From an uncultured bacterium (lineage in GTDB: Bacteria; Verrucomicrobiota; Verrucomicrobiia; CAIQCK01): a stretch of DNA of 61,360 nt. Of the stretch, positions 1-9,352 are shown piece by piece. The first letter of the stretch is position 1. Each line of letters begins with the position of its first letter. The DNA lies in NCBI GenBank assembly GCA_903870275.1, contig CAIQCK010000043.1, positions 1 to 61,360 of the forward strand, given 5' to 3'. The notes beneath the pieces are model-generated. The model was not told the DNA's origin. It made no database searches and saw nothing but the letters and a program-made list of their open reading frames with translations. The position numbers and the translations under genes are program-made.

Positions 1-67
1 CATTGTGGCACAGCGCGTTGTGAGACAGTCTCAGCCGGAACGATGCAGTCACCATCCTTGGACGACA

Positions 68-261
68 CCCCTCACCCTGTCCCTCTCCCCTCGCCAGCGA
101 GGGGAGAGGGAAATCCACCGCACTCGCCTTCTGAGGTTGTCTCGGTTTCGTGGACAGTGAGGGGCGAGGCCGAGCAGGATCGAGCCTATGAACGAAACGA
201 GCAAGCGGCGGAGAATCTCTCCCTCGCCCCGCGTCAGCGGGGAGAGGGCCGGGGTGAGGGG
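68..261. repeat. Inverted pair of REP-like palindromes
   Basis: Two G+C-rich hairpins of the CCCTCACCC/CTCTCCCC type face each other at 68-111 and 218-261. Each has a stem of about 10 bp (CCCTCTCCCC with GGGGAGAGGG in the first) next to a CCCTCACCC or GGGTGAGGG tail. The second is the reverse complement of the first in layout, which resembles a REPIN-style pair. Similar hairpins are common between genes in many bacteria. The apparent ORFs across them on both strands look like chance. Confidence 0.75.
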
Positions 262-433
262 CCGCAGCAACTGAATCGGTCCGGCTCAGCGCACCGTCCC
301 TGCCAACTTCGGCTTTCAGGTTGAACCGTCGCGTTTGGCTTCGTTTGGCTTTGGGCACGGTCAACTCTCGCCATGTCGTTTTCAAATAACCTGCGGGTTT
401 GCAGTCGGTTGCACCAGACCCGCGTTCTTCTCT

Positions 434-630
434 ATTTGGGTTCGTTTCGTAAAAAAATGTTTTCACACACAAGCCAGCCGTCACCGGCCGGGCGCGGCAT
501 TTGGGTTCGTTTCGCAAAAACCTGTTTTCACACCAGCCCCCACGACGGATCGAAATGTTCGTATTCCCGCGGAAAAACGATGTTTTCCAGTCTTGGACGC
601 GGCCATCATTTGGGTTCGTTTTGCACATTT
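434..630 (+). repeat. TTTGGGTTCGTTT intergenic repeat module, copy 1
   Basis: The word ATTTGGGTTCGTTT(C/T)G(T/C)A occurs at 434, 499 and 608. Between the last two words, 109 bp apart, lies a conserved core with GAAATGTTCG, a small TTCC/GGAA hairpin and an AAAACGA tract. The same arrangement returns on the opposite strand at 51437-51571 and on this strand at 61032-61245. No credible reading frame is shared between copies, so it is more likely a DNA or RNA element than a gene. Confidence 0.75.
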
Positions 631-639
631 GCTGTAGCG

Positions 640-760
640 CCGGCTGTAGCCGCCGACGTAAGGAGGCGGGCATGCTGCGCGATTCGCTGACTGTCTGTAG
701 CCGCCGACGTAAGGAGAACTTCACCCACTCGGCGTTGGCGCGTCCGGGCCATGAACTTGG
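640..760. repeat. TGTAGCCGCCGACG repeat block
   Basis: TGTAGCCGCCGACGTAAGGAG is present twice as a direct repeat (about 643 and 695). It is followed by a segment containing CTCGGCGTTGGCGCGTCC and GGGCCATGAAC. The block recurs as the reverse complement at about 51990-52060, and a degenerate trace (CCTCCTTACGTTAGCG) lies near 40940 upstream of the oxidoreductase gene. It has no coding signal. Confidence 0.65.
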
Positions 761-778
761 TTGCCCCGCACGCTAAAC

Positions 779-893
779 ATGAAGCCGAAGGCTTTGGACT
801 GCTGCGAGCATCGCAGCTTTCGCTGTCAGCCCACCAGCGGCTCCAGCGGCAAAAGCTGTAGTTCCTACAGCAGTCCAGAGCCTTCGGCTTCAT
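779..893. repeat. 115-bp palindromic element (MITE-like, family B)
   Basis: The 26-nt arms 779-804 and 868-893 are inverted repeats with one mismatch, beginning ATGAAGCCGAAGGCT and ending AGCCTTCGGCTTCAT. The interior has further short complementary stretches around CAGCTTTCGCTG. There is no ORF of substance and no transposase nearby, so it looks like a non-autonomous palindromic element. Only this copy was found in the window. Confidence 0.7.
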
Positions 894-1142
894 TTGAAAT
901 GCCAGAGACAATGCCGGTGGGTGTCTCCCACAACACTGTATTACAGGGACTTCTTTTGACGCCGTTCTGGCTGGCAGGTTCATGGATAGGCGGAATCGTT
1001 CATCCAGCGCGGCCATTCGTCTTTCCGTAAACCTTCCGATGCAGCCCGGTAACGAGGTGGATCGCGATCCAACTTGCCGCTCCATCCATCGTGCAGTTGC
1101 AATCGCCAATGGGTTTCATACGGTCGGGTTCATCCGGTCCGG

Positions 1143-1268
1143 GTCGGATCGAGTCGGATTGGGTCGGATGGAACCCGATAACCCCGCTCGAACAATCCGT
1201 GTAATCCGTGCCATCCGTGGATTGTTCCCAAGCCGGATCGGGTCGGATTTGGTCGGATCGAACCGGAT
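1143..1268. repeat. 10-bp phased GTCGGAT word arrays
   Basis: GTCGGAT starts at 1143, 1153 and 1163. A second run of (G/A)(T/C)CGGAT starts at 1232, 1242, 1252 and 1262. The step is exactly 10 bp, close to one helical turn. The two runs flank a stretch of ATCCGTG words (about 1195-1220). Related arrays lie at 60796-60944 and, more loosely on the opposite strand, at 51650-51694. Confidence 0.7.
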
Positions 1269-1393
1269 TGACTGCGCACTTCCGCGCACCAGTTCGCCTT
1301 CTGCCTTCTGCCCTCTGACCACTGACTCCTGACTCCTGACTTCCGCCCTCTGACCACTGAGCACTGTCTTCTGTCTTTCATCGTCGGGCACAG

Positions 1394-1421
1394 AATATAG
1401 CTATTTTCTCTATTATGTCAA
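1394..1421 (-). promoter_or_regulatory. Strong promoter-like repeat, copy 1
   Basis: On the minus strand a consensus TTGACA (1416-1421) and TATATT (1394-1399) are separated by 16 nt, and an ATGAAAGAC start-like word begins at 1381, 12 nt past the -10 box. Nearly the same sequence, about 60 bp long, occurs on the plus strand at 51140-51207. It points into the repeat mosaic at 1-1370, not towards a recognised gene. The A+T-rich spacer contains a partly degraded inverted repeat that is perfect in the other copy. Confidence 0.65.
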
Positions 1422-1563
1422 GAGAAATTTGCTGTTTTTCCGCCTTCCGCCCCCACACCAACGCCGCCTGCTCATGCCAACGCAAAGATTATAGGACTAA
1501 CCTTTTTTTGAGGCAGAATTCCCGCACATGAACTCCAAACTCGTGCGCGGCGAAGAAGAGCGC

Positions 1564-1569
1564 TATTAT
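1564..1569 (+). promoter_or_regulatory. -10 box 8 nt before the ATG
   Basis: TATTAT ends 8 nt before the start codon at 1578, so transcription would begin about 2 nt before the ATG. There is no Shine-Dalgarno sequence. The same spacing occurs before the genes at 2725 and 10815. No clear -35 box is visible here. Confidence 0.5.
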
Positions 1570-1577
1570 AACCACCG

Positions 1578-2195
1578 ATGAAACCCATACCGATCAAACA
1601 CATGGATGGCAGCGAAACTTTCACTATCAAGGGGAAAAGCGCAGGTTTCAATCTTCTTGAATTTTGGTCGTGGGCGATGTCCGACATTTACAGCAACACG
1701 ACACGGGGGATTATTGCCGAGTTCTTGGTAGCCAAGGCACTTGGCCTAGACACAAATAATCCAAGAGATGTATGGGCAAAACATGACCTAAAGTACCAAG
1801 GAGAAGGCATCGAGGTGAAGTCAACGGCCTACCACCAAAGCTGGGAGCAAGATAAAATATCCCACATTTCATTTGCGGTGACCAAGACTCATGGATACGA
1901 GGATGGCCCGAACGAGAAGCCTAAACGTCACGCCCAAATCTATGTGTTGTGTTTGCTCTCCGAAATGGATAGAGACCGAGTAAATCCTCTTGACGTTGAT
2001 CAGTGGAGGTTTTGGATTGTACCAACTCTGTTTTTCGATCAGAGAGAGAGAAGCTAGCATTCGATTGGGCATAATTCATTGCTGGAAGAGGTTGGCAAGC
2101 CAGTTTCATTTGCTGAAATCCGCTCGTCTGTTGGTGAAATTATTGATATCGGGCCGAAGAAGTGGCTAAAACAGCACAAACCAGTAGCGAGATGA
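1578..2195 (+). pseudogene. PD-(D/E)XK-like endonuclease gene interrupted by an in-frame amber codon
   Basis: The frame opens at ATG 1578 and runs 159 codons to TAG at 2055-2057, then continues in the same frame for 45 more sense codons to TGA at 2193-2195. The downstream part (HSIGHNSLLEEVG, then FAEIRSSVGEI) is protein-like and appears to belong to the same polypeptide. A single C-to-T change from CAG (Gln) would create this stop. The segment GEGIEVKSTAYHQSW has the E-x-K core of restriction-like nucleases, so a nuclease fold is suspected but unproven. Base composition is lower in G+C than the flanks, suggesting acquired DNA. A sequencing error or amber readthrough cannot be excluded. Confidence 0.6.
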
Positions 2196-2230
2196 TAGCT
2201 GCGACTTAAAACTGCATCAGCAAATCTTCC

Positions 2231-2560
2231 TCATTGCTCCTTTTGACAACAGTCGCAATCAACGACTTCTGCCTCACGTTTGGAAGCCCACTCTTTCAGC
2301 GCCTGTTTATCTGCTGAACATATTTTGGGTTTGCTGGTCACAGATACTACCCCATCAAATTCTTCGAAACTGGGATCTAAATGGTAGCATTTAGATAAAT
2401 GAAACCTAAACTTCGATTCCGTTGTTTGATTCAAGAAAAACCCGCCTGGATTCTGTTTGCGCCACCGCTGGAAGACATCGTGAGCATCCCCCTTTAACTT
2501 GTCGTGAAACACGGTGACATCCGGTGTGGGCAGTTGTTGAAATGCGGATGAGTTTTCCAT
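2231..2560 (-). CDS. Hypothetical protein with W-R-x-x-N-P-x-G-F-x-L-N motif
   Basis: This is a 109-aa protein without signal peptide or membrane segment. It has the pattern FQRWRKQNPGGFFLN, then FHLSKCYHL about 15 residues later, and a C-terminal CDCC cluster. The pattern recalls a small domain found next to restriction-type nucleases (WRxxxPxGFxxN then a His/Cys motif), which would fit its convergent neighbour at 1578, but I do not recognise a named family. Low G+C content also links it to that gene rather than to the glycan genes downstream. Confidence 0.55.
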   Translation of the reverse strand: MENSSAFQQLPTPDVTVFHDKLKGDAHDVFQRWRKQNPGGFFLNQTTESKFRFHLSKCYHLDPSFEEFDGVVSVTSKPKICSADKQALKEWASKREAEVVDCDCCQKEQ

Positions 2561-2688
2561 GGTGTTCGTCCTGTTTAATTGTGTTTGTTTACTCGATAGT
2601 TTTGTGTCCTCTGTGACGCACAGATTGTAACGATTGGCACCGCAGTTGAAAAGCCTTCGCTGCCGGCGGCGCAGTCTTCACAGCTTCG

Positions 2689-2716
2689 TTGACTTGGCGC
2701 AACTGTGTTCTATCAT
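2689..2716 (+). promoter_or_regulatory. Promoter of the 2725 gene, leaderless type
   Basis: TTGACT (2689-2694) and TATCAT (2711-2716) are 16 nt apart, and the ATG at 2725 follows after only 8 nt, leaving no room for a ribosome binding site. A nearly identical segment from CACAGCTTCGTTGACTTG through the start codon precedes the 10815 gene, so the promoter and start appear to be duplicated together. Confidence 0.65.
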
Positions 2717-2724
2717 CCGCGGCC

Positions 2725-5571
2725 ATGAGGACTCTTGCGGCGGTGATGTTGATCGCGTCCGCCTGCGCGGCCGATCAGAGTTTCCTGTTGACCGACAACC
2801 AGCCGTCGCAGGACGCGAAACTCCGGGACGCGCAGCGGCTCGAAACGAAAGGCGCGTATCAGTCGACGCCGGCTTTCAGCGGCGGCGAGACCAACCAGAC
2901 GCGCATCGCCTTCGCCGGGGGCGCGCTCACCGACGGCAACTCCACCTACAACTCCGGGCGCAAGCCGTTGCCGTATGTTTATTGGCACAACATCACGCAA
3001 CCCGAACTGCTCGTGGACTTCGGCAAGGTGTTTCAGATCGAACGCGTGGCGGTCCATCTTCTCAATTCGGAGAAAGGCCCGCATGGCACGAGCGACGTGG
3101 ACGTTTTCGTCACGGGCGATCCGCTGGAGTTCCCCGACGTGTTGAAGGCGGGCCGCATCGCGCCGGCGCGGGACGGCTGGAACGAACTGCCGGTCAACCG
3201 TGCCGCCGACGGACTGCGGCTGGTATTCCATCGCGCGGCGGGCAAGAGCTATGTCACACTTTCCGAAATCGCCGTCTGGGGCCGCGAGGCGCCGAAGGCG
3301 CAGGCGGCTGAGGCGGCTTCGCCGCGCGCGACGTCGCCGCGCCGCGCGCAGGACGGCGTGACGTGGTGGGCGTTCGGATTCGGGCCGGCCGGCTCGCCGC
3401 CGTTCGCGCAATTTTACGTCGCCGATTCGCATTGTGCCTATTCGAAGGAGCGCGGCTTCGGCTGGATTCCGCAATGCGCCGGCAAGGACGTGCCGGGGCT
3501 TGCCGAGCGTGACCGCGGCGGGAAAACCAAAGGCAAAAGCCGCGGCCTGCCCACCGACGCGCTTTACCGCAATCTGGTCATGACGAGCGCGTATTATCAT
3601 CCGCAGGTGCGGCAGGCGTTCGCGCTCGATCTGCCCAACGGCGCCTACCGCGTGATGACCTTCCACGGCGACACGGCCTTCGGTCACGCCGGCAGGCAGG
3701 CGTTTTGGATCGAGGCGCAAGGCCGCGTCGCGGTTCCCGAAATTGTTTTTCCGCCGACGCTCAAGACCAACGCCGTGTTCGATGTGACGGTAAACGACGG
3801 CCAATTGAAGCTGACGTTCGACGCGAAAGACCCCGATCCGGCGAAGCGCGGCTTCGTGCTCAACGGCCTGATGGTGCTCCCGGCCAACGACGGCCGCGAG
3901 CGGGCGTTCGCCGATCGCCGCATCGCGATGGTCCGCGAGATGGACGAGCGCGAGCAGGCGGCGCGGTTTGCCGCCGAGTTCCGCGAGGTGCCTTACGTCG
4001 AGACCAACACGATGGTCGCGGTCACCGCCGCCGACCAGGCGCGCGGCTTTGTCGCGTGGACGCCGAACTGGATGGAACTCCTCTACACCAACTCGATGCC
4101 GACGGCTGCCGCCATGACGCGGCCGTGCGCGACGTTCGCGACGCCCGGCGAATACGAGCCGGTGGCGGTGGCGCTCCGCGCGCTGCGGCCGTTGAAAGGC
4201 GTGCGCGTCGAGACCGGCAGCCTCGCCGGCCCCGGCGGCGAAACGATTCCCGCGTCGGCGCTCGACGTGCGCTCGGTCAAATGCTGGCCGCAGCGGATTG
4301 GCTCGTCGTGGAGCCACGATTGGCGCGTCCTGCCGGAACTGCTCGAAAAAACGCCCGCGGTGGACGTGAACGCTGGATGCACGCAGGAATTTTGGATCAC
4401 CCTCCACGTGCCGGAGCGCGCGAAAGCCGGCGAGTATCACGGCCCGCTGCGTGTCGTCACCGCCGACGGCCAGTGCTGGGAGACAACGTTGCGGCTGGAG
4501 GTGCTGCCGTTCACGCTCGCGCCGTCGGAGCGGATTGTTGGAATGTATTGGCGCGACAAGGCCGACGATCCGGAACTGCTCGACCGGCAGGTGCGCGACA
4601 TGGTCGAGCACGGAATGCGCGCGGTCACCATTGACCGTTCGCCGAAGGTCAGCAACGTGGACGGCAAGCTTGTCGTGGACGCGAGCGAACTGCTCGCGTT
4701 CCTGCGCCACCTGCGCCAGCTCGGCCTGACCGGCCCGATTCCCTACAACAACAGTTTCGAGGGCCTGATCAAGCGCGCGTTTCCGAAAGGCGATTTCGAC
4801 AGCCTCTACGTCGAGATGATCCGTGAACTGGAAAAAGTCTCCAGCCAGCCCGACGCGCTCAAGCTCCTCTACTATCCCGTGGACGAGATCGGCAACGCGG
4901 AGGATCGCGGTCGCACGGCGCACGACCTTTGCGCGCTCATTGCGAAGGCGCCCGGCGCGACGAGCTACATCACGGTGAACAGCTTCAAGGCGGGCGAGAA
5001 ATGGGGCGACACGTTCGACATCTGGTGCGGCAATGTCGAATACACGGTCGAGCAGGAGCAGCGGCTGCTGGCGCGCGGCAAACGCTACATGCGCTACGGC
5101 TCGGCCTATCTGAACGACTGCCGAAAGGCGCGCAACTCCTGCGGCCTCGGTTTCTACCGCCGGCCGGCCGAGGCGATGTATTACTGGCACTACCAATATC
5201 CGGTCGGCGATCCGTTCAACGACTTCGACGGCGACTCGCGCGACTGGTGCGCCGTCTATCCCGGTCCCGGCGGCACGCTGATCCCGACGATGGATTGGGA
5301 ATCGTTGCGCGAAGGCGTGGACGACCTGCGTTACATCGCCACGTTGAAACAACTGGCGGCGCGCGCCGAAAAAGGCAGCGCCGCGCAGAAGCAGGCCGCG
5401 ACGAAAGCGCGCGCGGAACTCGCCGCGGTGCTTGCCACCGAGGAGGAAAGCAAAGTCAACCAATACGACTTCGCCGACAAACTCAGCCACGACGACTACA
5501 ACCACCTCCGCCGCCGGCTGGCGGATCGGATTGTGGAGTTGGTGACGGTACTCGGCGTTGGGCCGAACTAA
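2725..5571 (+). CDS. Secreted GH123/DUF4091-like glycoside hydrolase with N-terminal binding modules
   Basis: The 948-aa product starts MRTLAAVMLIASACAADQ, a Sec signal peptide. Residues of about 20-190 look like a discoidin-type binding domain (SDVDVFVTGDP, then SEIAVWG). A beta-rich module with WWAFGFGPAG follows at about 210-380. The C-terminal half matches the GH123/DUF4091 type, ending with the typical WHYQYPVGDPFND, then WESLREGVDDLRYIATL. Such enzymes include exo-acting N-acetylhexosaminidases, but the substrate here is not evident. ATG 2725 is preferred over the upstream 2689 because it gives the signal peptide and sits 8 nt behind a -10 box. It heads the first glycan block and is followed 68 nt later by another exported enzyme. 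Confidence 0.8.
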   Translation: MRTLAAVMLIASACAADQSFLLTDNQPSQDAKLRDAQRLETKGAYQSTPAFSGGETNQTRIAFAGGALTDGNSTYNSGRKPLPYVYWHNITQPELLVDFGKVFQIERVAVHLLNSEKGPHGTSDVDVFVTGDPLEFPDVLKAGRIAPARDGWNELPVNRAADGLRLVFHRAAGKSYVTLSEIAVWGREAPKAQAAEAASPRATSPRRAQDGVTWWAFGFGPAGSPPFAQFYVADSHCAYSKERGFGWIPQCAGKDVPGLAERDRGGKTKGKSRGLPTDALYRNLVMTSAYYHPQVRQAFALDLPNGAYRVMTFHGDTAFGHAGRQAFWIEAQGRVAVPEIVFPPTLKTNAVFDVTVNDGQLKLTFDAKDPDPAKRGFVLNGLMVLPANDGRERAFADRRIAMVREMDEREQAARFAAEFREVPYVETNTMVAVTAADQARGFVAWTPNWMELLYTNSMPTAAAMTRPCATFATPGEYEPVAVALRALRPLKGVRVETGSLAGPGGETIPASALDVRSVKCWPQRIGSSWSHDWRVLPELLEKTPAVDVNAGCTQEFWITLHVPERAKAGEYHGPLRVVTADGQCWETTLRLEVLPFTLAPSERIVGMYWRDKADDPELLDRQVRDMVEHGMRAVTIDRSPKVSNVDGKLVVDASELLAFLRHLRQLGLTGPIPYNNSFEGLIKRAFPKGDFDSLYVEMIRELEKVSSQPDALKLLYYPVDEIGNAEDRGRTAHDLCALIAKAPGATSYITVNSFKAGEKWGDTFDIWCGNVEYTVEQEQRLLARGKRYMRYGSAYLNDCRKARNSCGLGFYRRPAEAMYYWHYQYPVGDPFNDFDGDSRDWCAVYPGPGGTLIPTMDWESLREGVDDLRYIATLKQLAARAEKGSAAQKQAATKARAELAAVLATEEESKVNQYDFADKLSHDDYNHLRRRLADRIVELVTVLGVGPN

Positions 5572-5639
5572 ACGTGAATTGAAATCACTTCTGACACCGC
5601 CGCGTTGATGATAGAAGAACTGAACAGAAAGAGCTTCCA

Positions 5640-6881
5640 ATGAAAACACGCACGCTTGTTTTTTTGATCGCGCTTGGCTTGACCCTGTCGTCAACGAGCG
5701 AGGCCGCCGAGTCCCGCTGGAGGATCGGCACACCCATCATGACTTATTGGGCCGGACCGCCGATGACCGACGCCACCGCGCAACAGATGGCCGAAGGCGG
5801 GTGGAATCTTGTGTGGTGCAAGGAGAGTGAACTGGACGCCGCCCGCCGGCATGGGCTGCGGGCGATGCTGCAAGATGGCTTGATCAGTCCGAAGACTCTC
5901 GACAACCCGGAAGCGAAGGCGAAACTCGACGCGCTCATCCAGCGCGTGCGGAAACACCCGGCGCTCTACGCTTATTTTTTGCAGGACGAGCCCAGCGCGT
6001 CGCAGTTCTCCGACCTCGGCCGCCTCGTGGCCTACCTGCGTGAACGCGATCCGCATCATCTCGCTTACATCAACCTTTTCCCGACCTACGCCAACAACAA
6101 ACAGCTCGGCAACGAGGGAGATACGGTCACGGCTTACAAGGAACATCTGCGCCAGTTCGTCGAGGTGGTCAAACCCGACCTTCTCAGCTACGACCATTAT
6201 CATTTCTCCGTCAAAGGCGACCACGAGCAGTATTTCCTGAATCTCGCGATGATCCGGCAGGCGGCGCTGGATGCCCGGCGGCCGTTCCTCAACATCGTGC
6301 AGGCGTGCAGTTGGACGCCTTCGATGCGGGTTCCCAACGGCGATGAACTGCGCTGGCTCGTCTATACATCGCTCGCTTATGGCGCGCAGGGCCTTTCGTA
6401 TTACGTCTATTGCCATCCGAAGCACGAAGGCGCGATGGCCCAAGCCGACGGCACGCCCACGGAGTTGTATCGCGCAGCCCAGTCGTTCAATCGTGAGTTC
6501 GTCGCGATTGCCTCACAGCTTCAGCCGCTGCGTTCGCTCGGCGCTTACCACGTTGACATGGTCCCGCCCGGCGCCGTGTCGTTGCCGCCAGACGCGGCGT
6601 TTCGTCTCGATCCATCACCCTCCGAAGCGGAGTTCAAAGCGCTCGAACCAGTGAAGGGTTTCGCCCTGGGTTATTTCGGCAAGCCGGGAAGCAAAGCGAA
6701 GCCAACGCACGTGGTTATTGTGAATCTCGACTATAAGAAGAGCGCGACGCCGACATTGGTCGGCCCCGGCCGGCTGGCGGTTTTCGACGCCACGGAGAAT
6801 CGCTGGGTGACTGGCAAGTCGAACCGCATGGACCTTTACCTGCCACCCGGCGGCGGCGCGCTGTTGCGGATCCAGCGATGA
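5640..6881 (+). CDS. Secreted TIM-barrel glycosidase-like protein
   Basis: A 413-aa protein with a Sec signal peptide (MKTRTLVFLIALGLTLSS, then EAAES). The body looks like a clan GH-A type barrel: AYFLQDEPSAS around residue 120 has the D-E-P often seen at the acid/base strand, SYDHYHF and GAQGLSYYVYCHP mark later strands, and a short C-terminal beta domain ends LYLPPGGGALLRI. It resembles uncharacterised beta-glycosidase-like proteins common in Verrucomicrobiota, and no exact family could be assigned. A weak AGAAAGAG lies before the ATG. It converges with the 6898 gene, leaving only 16 nt between the stops. Confidence 0.7.
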   Translation: MKTRTLVFLIALGLTLSSTSEAAESRWRIGTPIMTYWAGPPMTDATAQQMAEGGWNLVWCKESELDAARRHGLRAMLQDGLISPKTLDNPEAKAKLDALIQRVRKHPALYAYFLQDEPSASQFSDLGRLVAYLRERDPHHLAYINLFPTYANNKQLGNEGDTVTAYKEHLRQFVEVVKPDLLSYDHYHFSVKGDHEQYFLNLAMIRQAALDARRPFLNIVQACSWTPSMRVPNGDELRWLVYTSLAYGAQGLSYYVYCHPKHEGAMAQADGTPTELYRAAQSFNREFVAIASQLQPLRSLGAYHVDMVPPGAVSLPPDAAFRLDPSPSEAEFKALEPVKGFALGYFGKPGSKAKPTHVVIVNLDYKKSATPTLVGPGRLAVFDATENRWVTGKSNRMDLYLPPGGGALLRIQR

Positions 6882-6897
6882 TTGTTGCGAGCGTCTT

Positions 6898-9216
6898 CTA
6901 TCGCTTGCTGATTTCCACCAAGCACGCTCCATGCGACGGCAGCGAAACGGTCAGCGAACCGTCTTCGCCGATTTGACCCAGCGGTTTCCGGCCGGTCTCA
7001 TCAATTCTGTAAATCTGCCTCCGTTGCGCGAGACCGTAGTAGTTTTTGTCGAGAGCCAGCGTCAGGTTCAGCGGCTCGTCGGCGATGCTCGCGAGCGCGA
7101 TGGCCACGTCGCCGTCCGGCGCGCGCCACGCGCCCGCCAGCGCCAGCGGCAGCCGTTTTTGAAACTCGGTCAATCCGCCGCGCTGACCGGCGTAGATCGA
7201 GAGCCGCGACATGTCGGTCATCGCCTGCGGCGCGTTCAGTTCCGGCGGACGCAGGAATTCTCCGTGCAACAGATACTTCAATCCTTGCTGGCGAATCCGC
7301 GCGAGCCGCAGCGCGTAGGCAATCTCCTCCGCGCGGTCGCGCAGATACGACGGCCGGAAGTTCGCCACGGTCGGCTGCTGGCCCCAGACGAAGGCCCGCG
7401 CCTGTTCGAGGCAGAACTGGCGCGCGTATTTCCGGTCGAGAAGTTTCAACGGCTCCTTCGGCGCGAACTCCGCCGGCCACAGGTCGTCGTAGGGCGGCAT
7501 TGTGAGCGACGAGTAGTTGCCAAACTGGATGGCATACGGATGATACACGGCCTGAAAAAACGGAATGGTTTCCCAGCCGGCGGCCGGCGCGGCGTAGCGT
7601 TCGCGGCTGACTTCAAGGCTCAACATCAGGTCCAGATACGGCAGCCAGGGTTCGCCGCAACCCTCGCCGGCGAGCGCGATCGGCCGCGCGGCGCGGCAGC
7701 GGGCGCGGATGTCGGTTGAGAGCAGGCGAAAGCCGTTCATCCAATACGTGCCGCCGCCGAGCGGGTGACCGTGCGACGGATCGAAGCACGCGAGGCTGCT
7801 GCACGCCTGATCCATGTAGATGCCGTCGGCGGCGAGTTCCTTGACGGCGCGTTCGGCCATCCCGGCGTATTTATTCCGCCAGAACGCCGTGCCCATGCAC
7901 ATGGATACGCACGGCTTGTGGGTGAAGGTGTTGTAGATTTCCTGCTTAAATTTTCCGTCCGGCGATTTGACCGCGAAACGCTCCGCGCCCTCATCCTGCC
8001 AGCTTCGGGTCGTCAGGCCCCAGAGCCGCTGGTTCATGTAAACCAGCGCGTGGACGTCGCTGCCGTGGGCGCGGGCCAGCGCGCTACGAAACGATTCGGC
8101 GCCTTCGCGCGGCGGCAGATAGTCGGGAAAGCCGTCATCGTAGGAGCAACCATGCCACCAATGCCACAGCACGCTCACCGGCAGACCCAGCTCGTGCTGC
8201 ATCGCTTCCGCCGGTTGCAGGACGCCGCCGGATCGGCCGCGGTTCCAGACCCACAGCGCCGTCTTCTGCGCCCACTCCGGCACCAGCCCGCGATGAAGGC
8301 GGCTTTGTTTGGCCCACACCTGCCGCGTCGCCCACGCGCGATAGCGTTCCGCCGCCGTGACCCAGTCGCCGCGAAACGTTCCGACAACAACGCCATACGC
8401 CGGCGAGTAATGGGCGGCGTTGCGCGCGCCGTTTTCCGGCAGATGCGAAATCTCCAATGCGATGCCGCCACGGCCATCGCCTCGCGCCGCGAAGCTTTTG
8501 CGAAACGCGGCGGCATCGTCGCACGCCAGATAAAGCCCCGGCCCGTTCTGCTGATAGAACGCCATGCACTGGAGCGACATCGTGCCGGGGTATTCCCAGC
8601 TGTAGCGCGCGCCTTTTCCGGTGGCGCCCGCCAGCGCGACGCGGGGATTCGGCAACGCCTGCCCCATCCAGGCCGGCACCGCCAGCCATTCGTTCGTCTG
8701 CGGCGTGAATCCCGACAGTCGCGGAAACTGGACTTGTTGCAGCGCGCCGTCGCGCGGCTTGGTCACCGCCAGTTCCCAGCGGCTGAGCGGCTGTTTTTCC
8801 TCCAGCCGCACCGTGATTTCCACGCGGACATCCGGCGCGTCTGTGGCATCGAAGCCGCTCCAACAAAGTCGCATCGCCGGTTGCGCGCCGGCGAGTTTCC
8901 GGCACTCAAACGCTCTGGCCTTCGACGACGCCAGCGAGTTGGTTGTGCCGCCGGCAACGAGGTTCAGCGTCCACAACGCTTCCGCGCCACTCGCCGCCGA
9001 TGCGAAGTGGTGACCGGATTGAAGATCCGTCAGTTCCATCAGCCCGCCCGTTTTCGCGTCGAAGCCGAGTTGCAGTTGCCCGTTGGAAATCCGGACCGCG
9101 TCCGCCGCGCCAAGCGTCAGCGGCAGAAATGAAAGCCCAAGCCATGCGGCGAGTGCGCGCGGACGAAACGTTTCGGTTCGCCGATGCGAGAGGGGAGGGC
9201 GGTTTGATCGCGCCAT
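6898..9216 (-). CDS. Exported DUF6259-like glycosidase homologue
   Basis: The 772-aa product, taken from the ATG at 9216, has a long basic N-region followed by the hydrophobic stretch ALAAWLGLSFLPLTLGAADA; an upstream ATG at 9279 adds 21 unlikely residues. The N-terminal third is beta-rich (ISNGQLQLGFDAKTGGLMEL), as in GH36/GH97-like beta domains. YSPAYGVVVGTFRGDWVTAAERYRAWA leads into a TIM-barrel half with GIYMDQACSS, whose Asp sits where clan GH-D-like enzymes carry a nucleophile. It matches my recollection of DUF6259 proteins. The gene is divergent from the 9368 gene. Confidence 0.7.
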   Translation of the reverse strand: MARSNRPPLSHRRTETFRPRALAAWLGLSFLPLTLGAADAVRISNGQLQLGFDAKTGGLMELTDLQSGHHFASAASGAEALWTLNLVAGGTTNSLASSKARAFECRKLAGAQPAMRLCWSGFDATDAPDVRVEITVRLEEKQPLSRWELAVTKPRDGALQQVQFPRLSGFTPQTNEWLAVPAWMGQALPNPRVALAGATGKGARYSWEYPGTMSLQCMAFYQQNGPGLYLACDDAAAFRKSFAARGDGRGGIALEISHLPENGARNAAHYSPAYGVVVGTFRGDWVTAAERYRAWATRQVWAKQSRLHRGLVPEWAQKTALWVWNRGRSGGVLQPAEAMQHELGLPVSVLWHWWHGCSYDDGFPDYLPPREGAESFRSALARAHGSDVHALVYMNQRLWGLTTRSWQDEGAERFAVKSPDGKFKQEIYNTFTHKPCVSMCMGTAFWRNKYAGMAERAVKELAADGIYMDQACSSLACFDPSHGHPLGGGTYWMNGFRLLSTDIRARCRAARPIALAGEGCGEPWLPYLDLMLSLEVSRERYAAPAAGWETIPFFQAVYHPYAIQFGNYSSLTMPPYDDLWPAEFAPKEPLKLLDRKYARQFCLEQARAFVWGQQPTVANFRPSYLRDRAEEIAYALRLARIRQQGLKYLLHGEFLRPPELNAPQAMTDMSRLSIYAGQRGGLTEFQKRLPLALAGAWRAPDGDVAIALASIADEPLNLTLALDKNYYGLAQRRQIYRIDETGRKPLGQIGEDGSLTVSLPSHGACLVEISKR

Positions 9217-9352
9217 CGCCTGCAACTTCGAGCTTCGCAAGCGCATGGCACGCCAGAGATGGAAAACAGTCGGACTCATGGCTGGAGTTTATCCCACGTC
9301 CCGGCGCTCAAGGGAAAACGATTTTATTGGCAAGAACCGGTCGTCTTCGTTC

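Noticed and set aside
43..324. Small ORFs over the REP-like hairpins
   Set aside because: They are open on both strands because the hairpins are symmetric, and there is no start signal or protein-like pattern.
1143..1268. GTCGGAT arrays as a CRISPR
   Set aside because: The repeat word is only 7 bp at 10-bp steps, with no spacer-sized unique sequence and no cas genes nearby.
1578..2195. Amber recoding or suppression as the reason for the internal TAG
   Set aside because: No supporting element was seen, and other genes in the window use TAG as a normal stop. A point mutation is simpler.
2713..5733. A 1006-codon open frame on the minus strand
   Set aside because: It mirrors the 2725 gene, is rich in Arg, Ala and Val of the antisense kind, and has no domain motif. 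Long antisense frames are expected at this G+C. The same applies to those at 11016-13733, 55271-58861 and 58858-60918.
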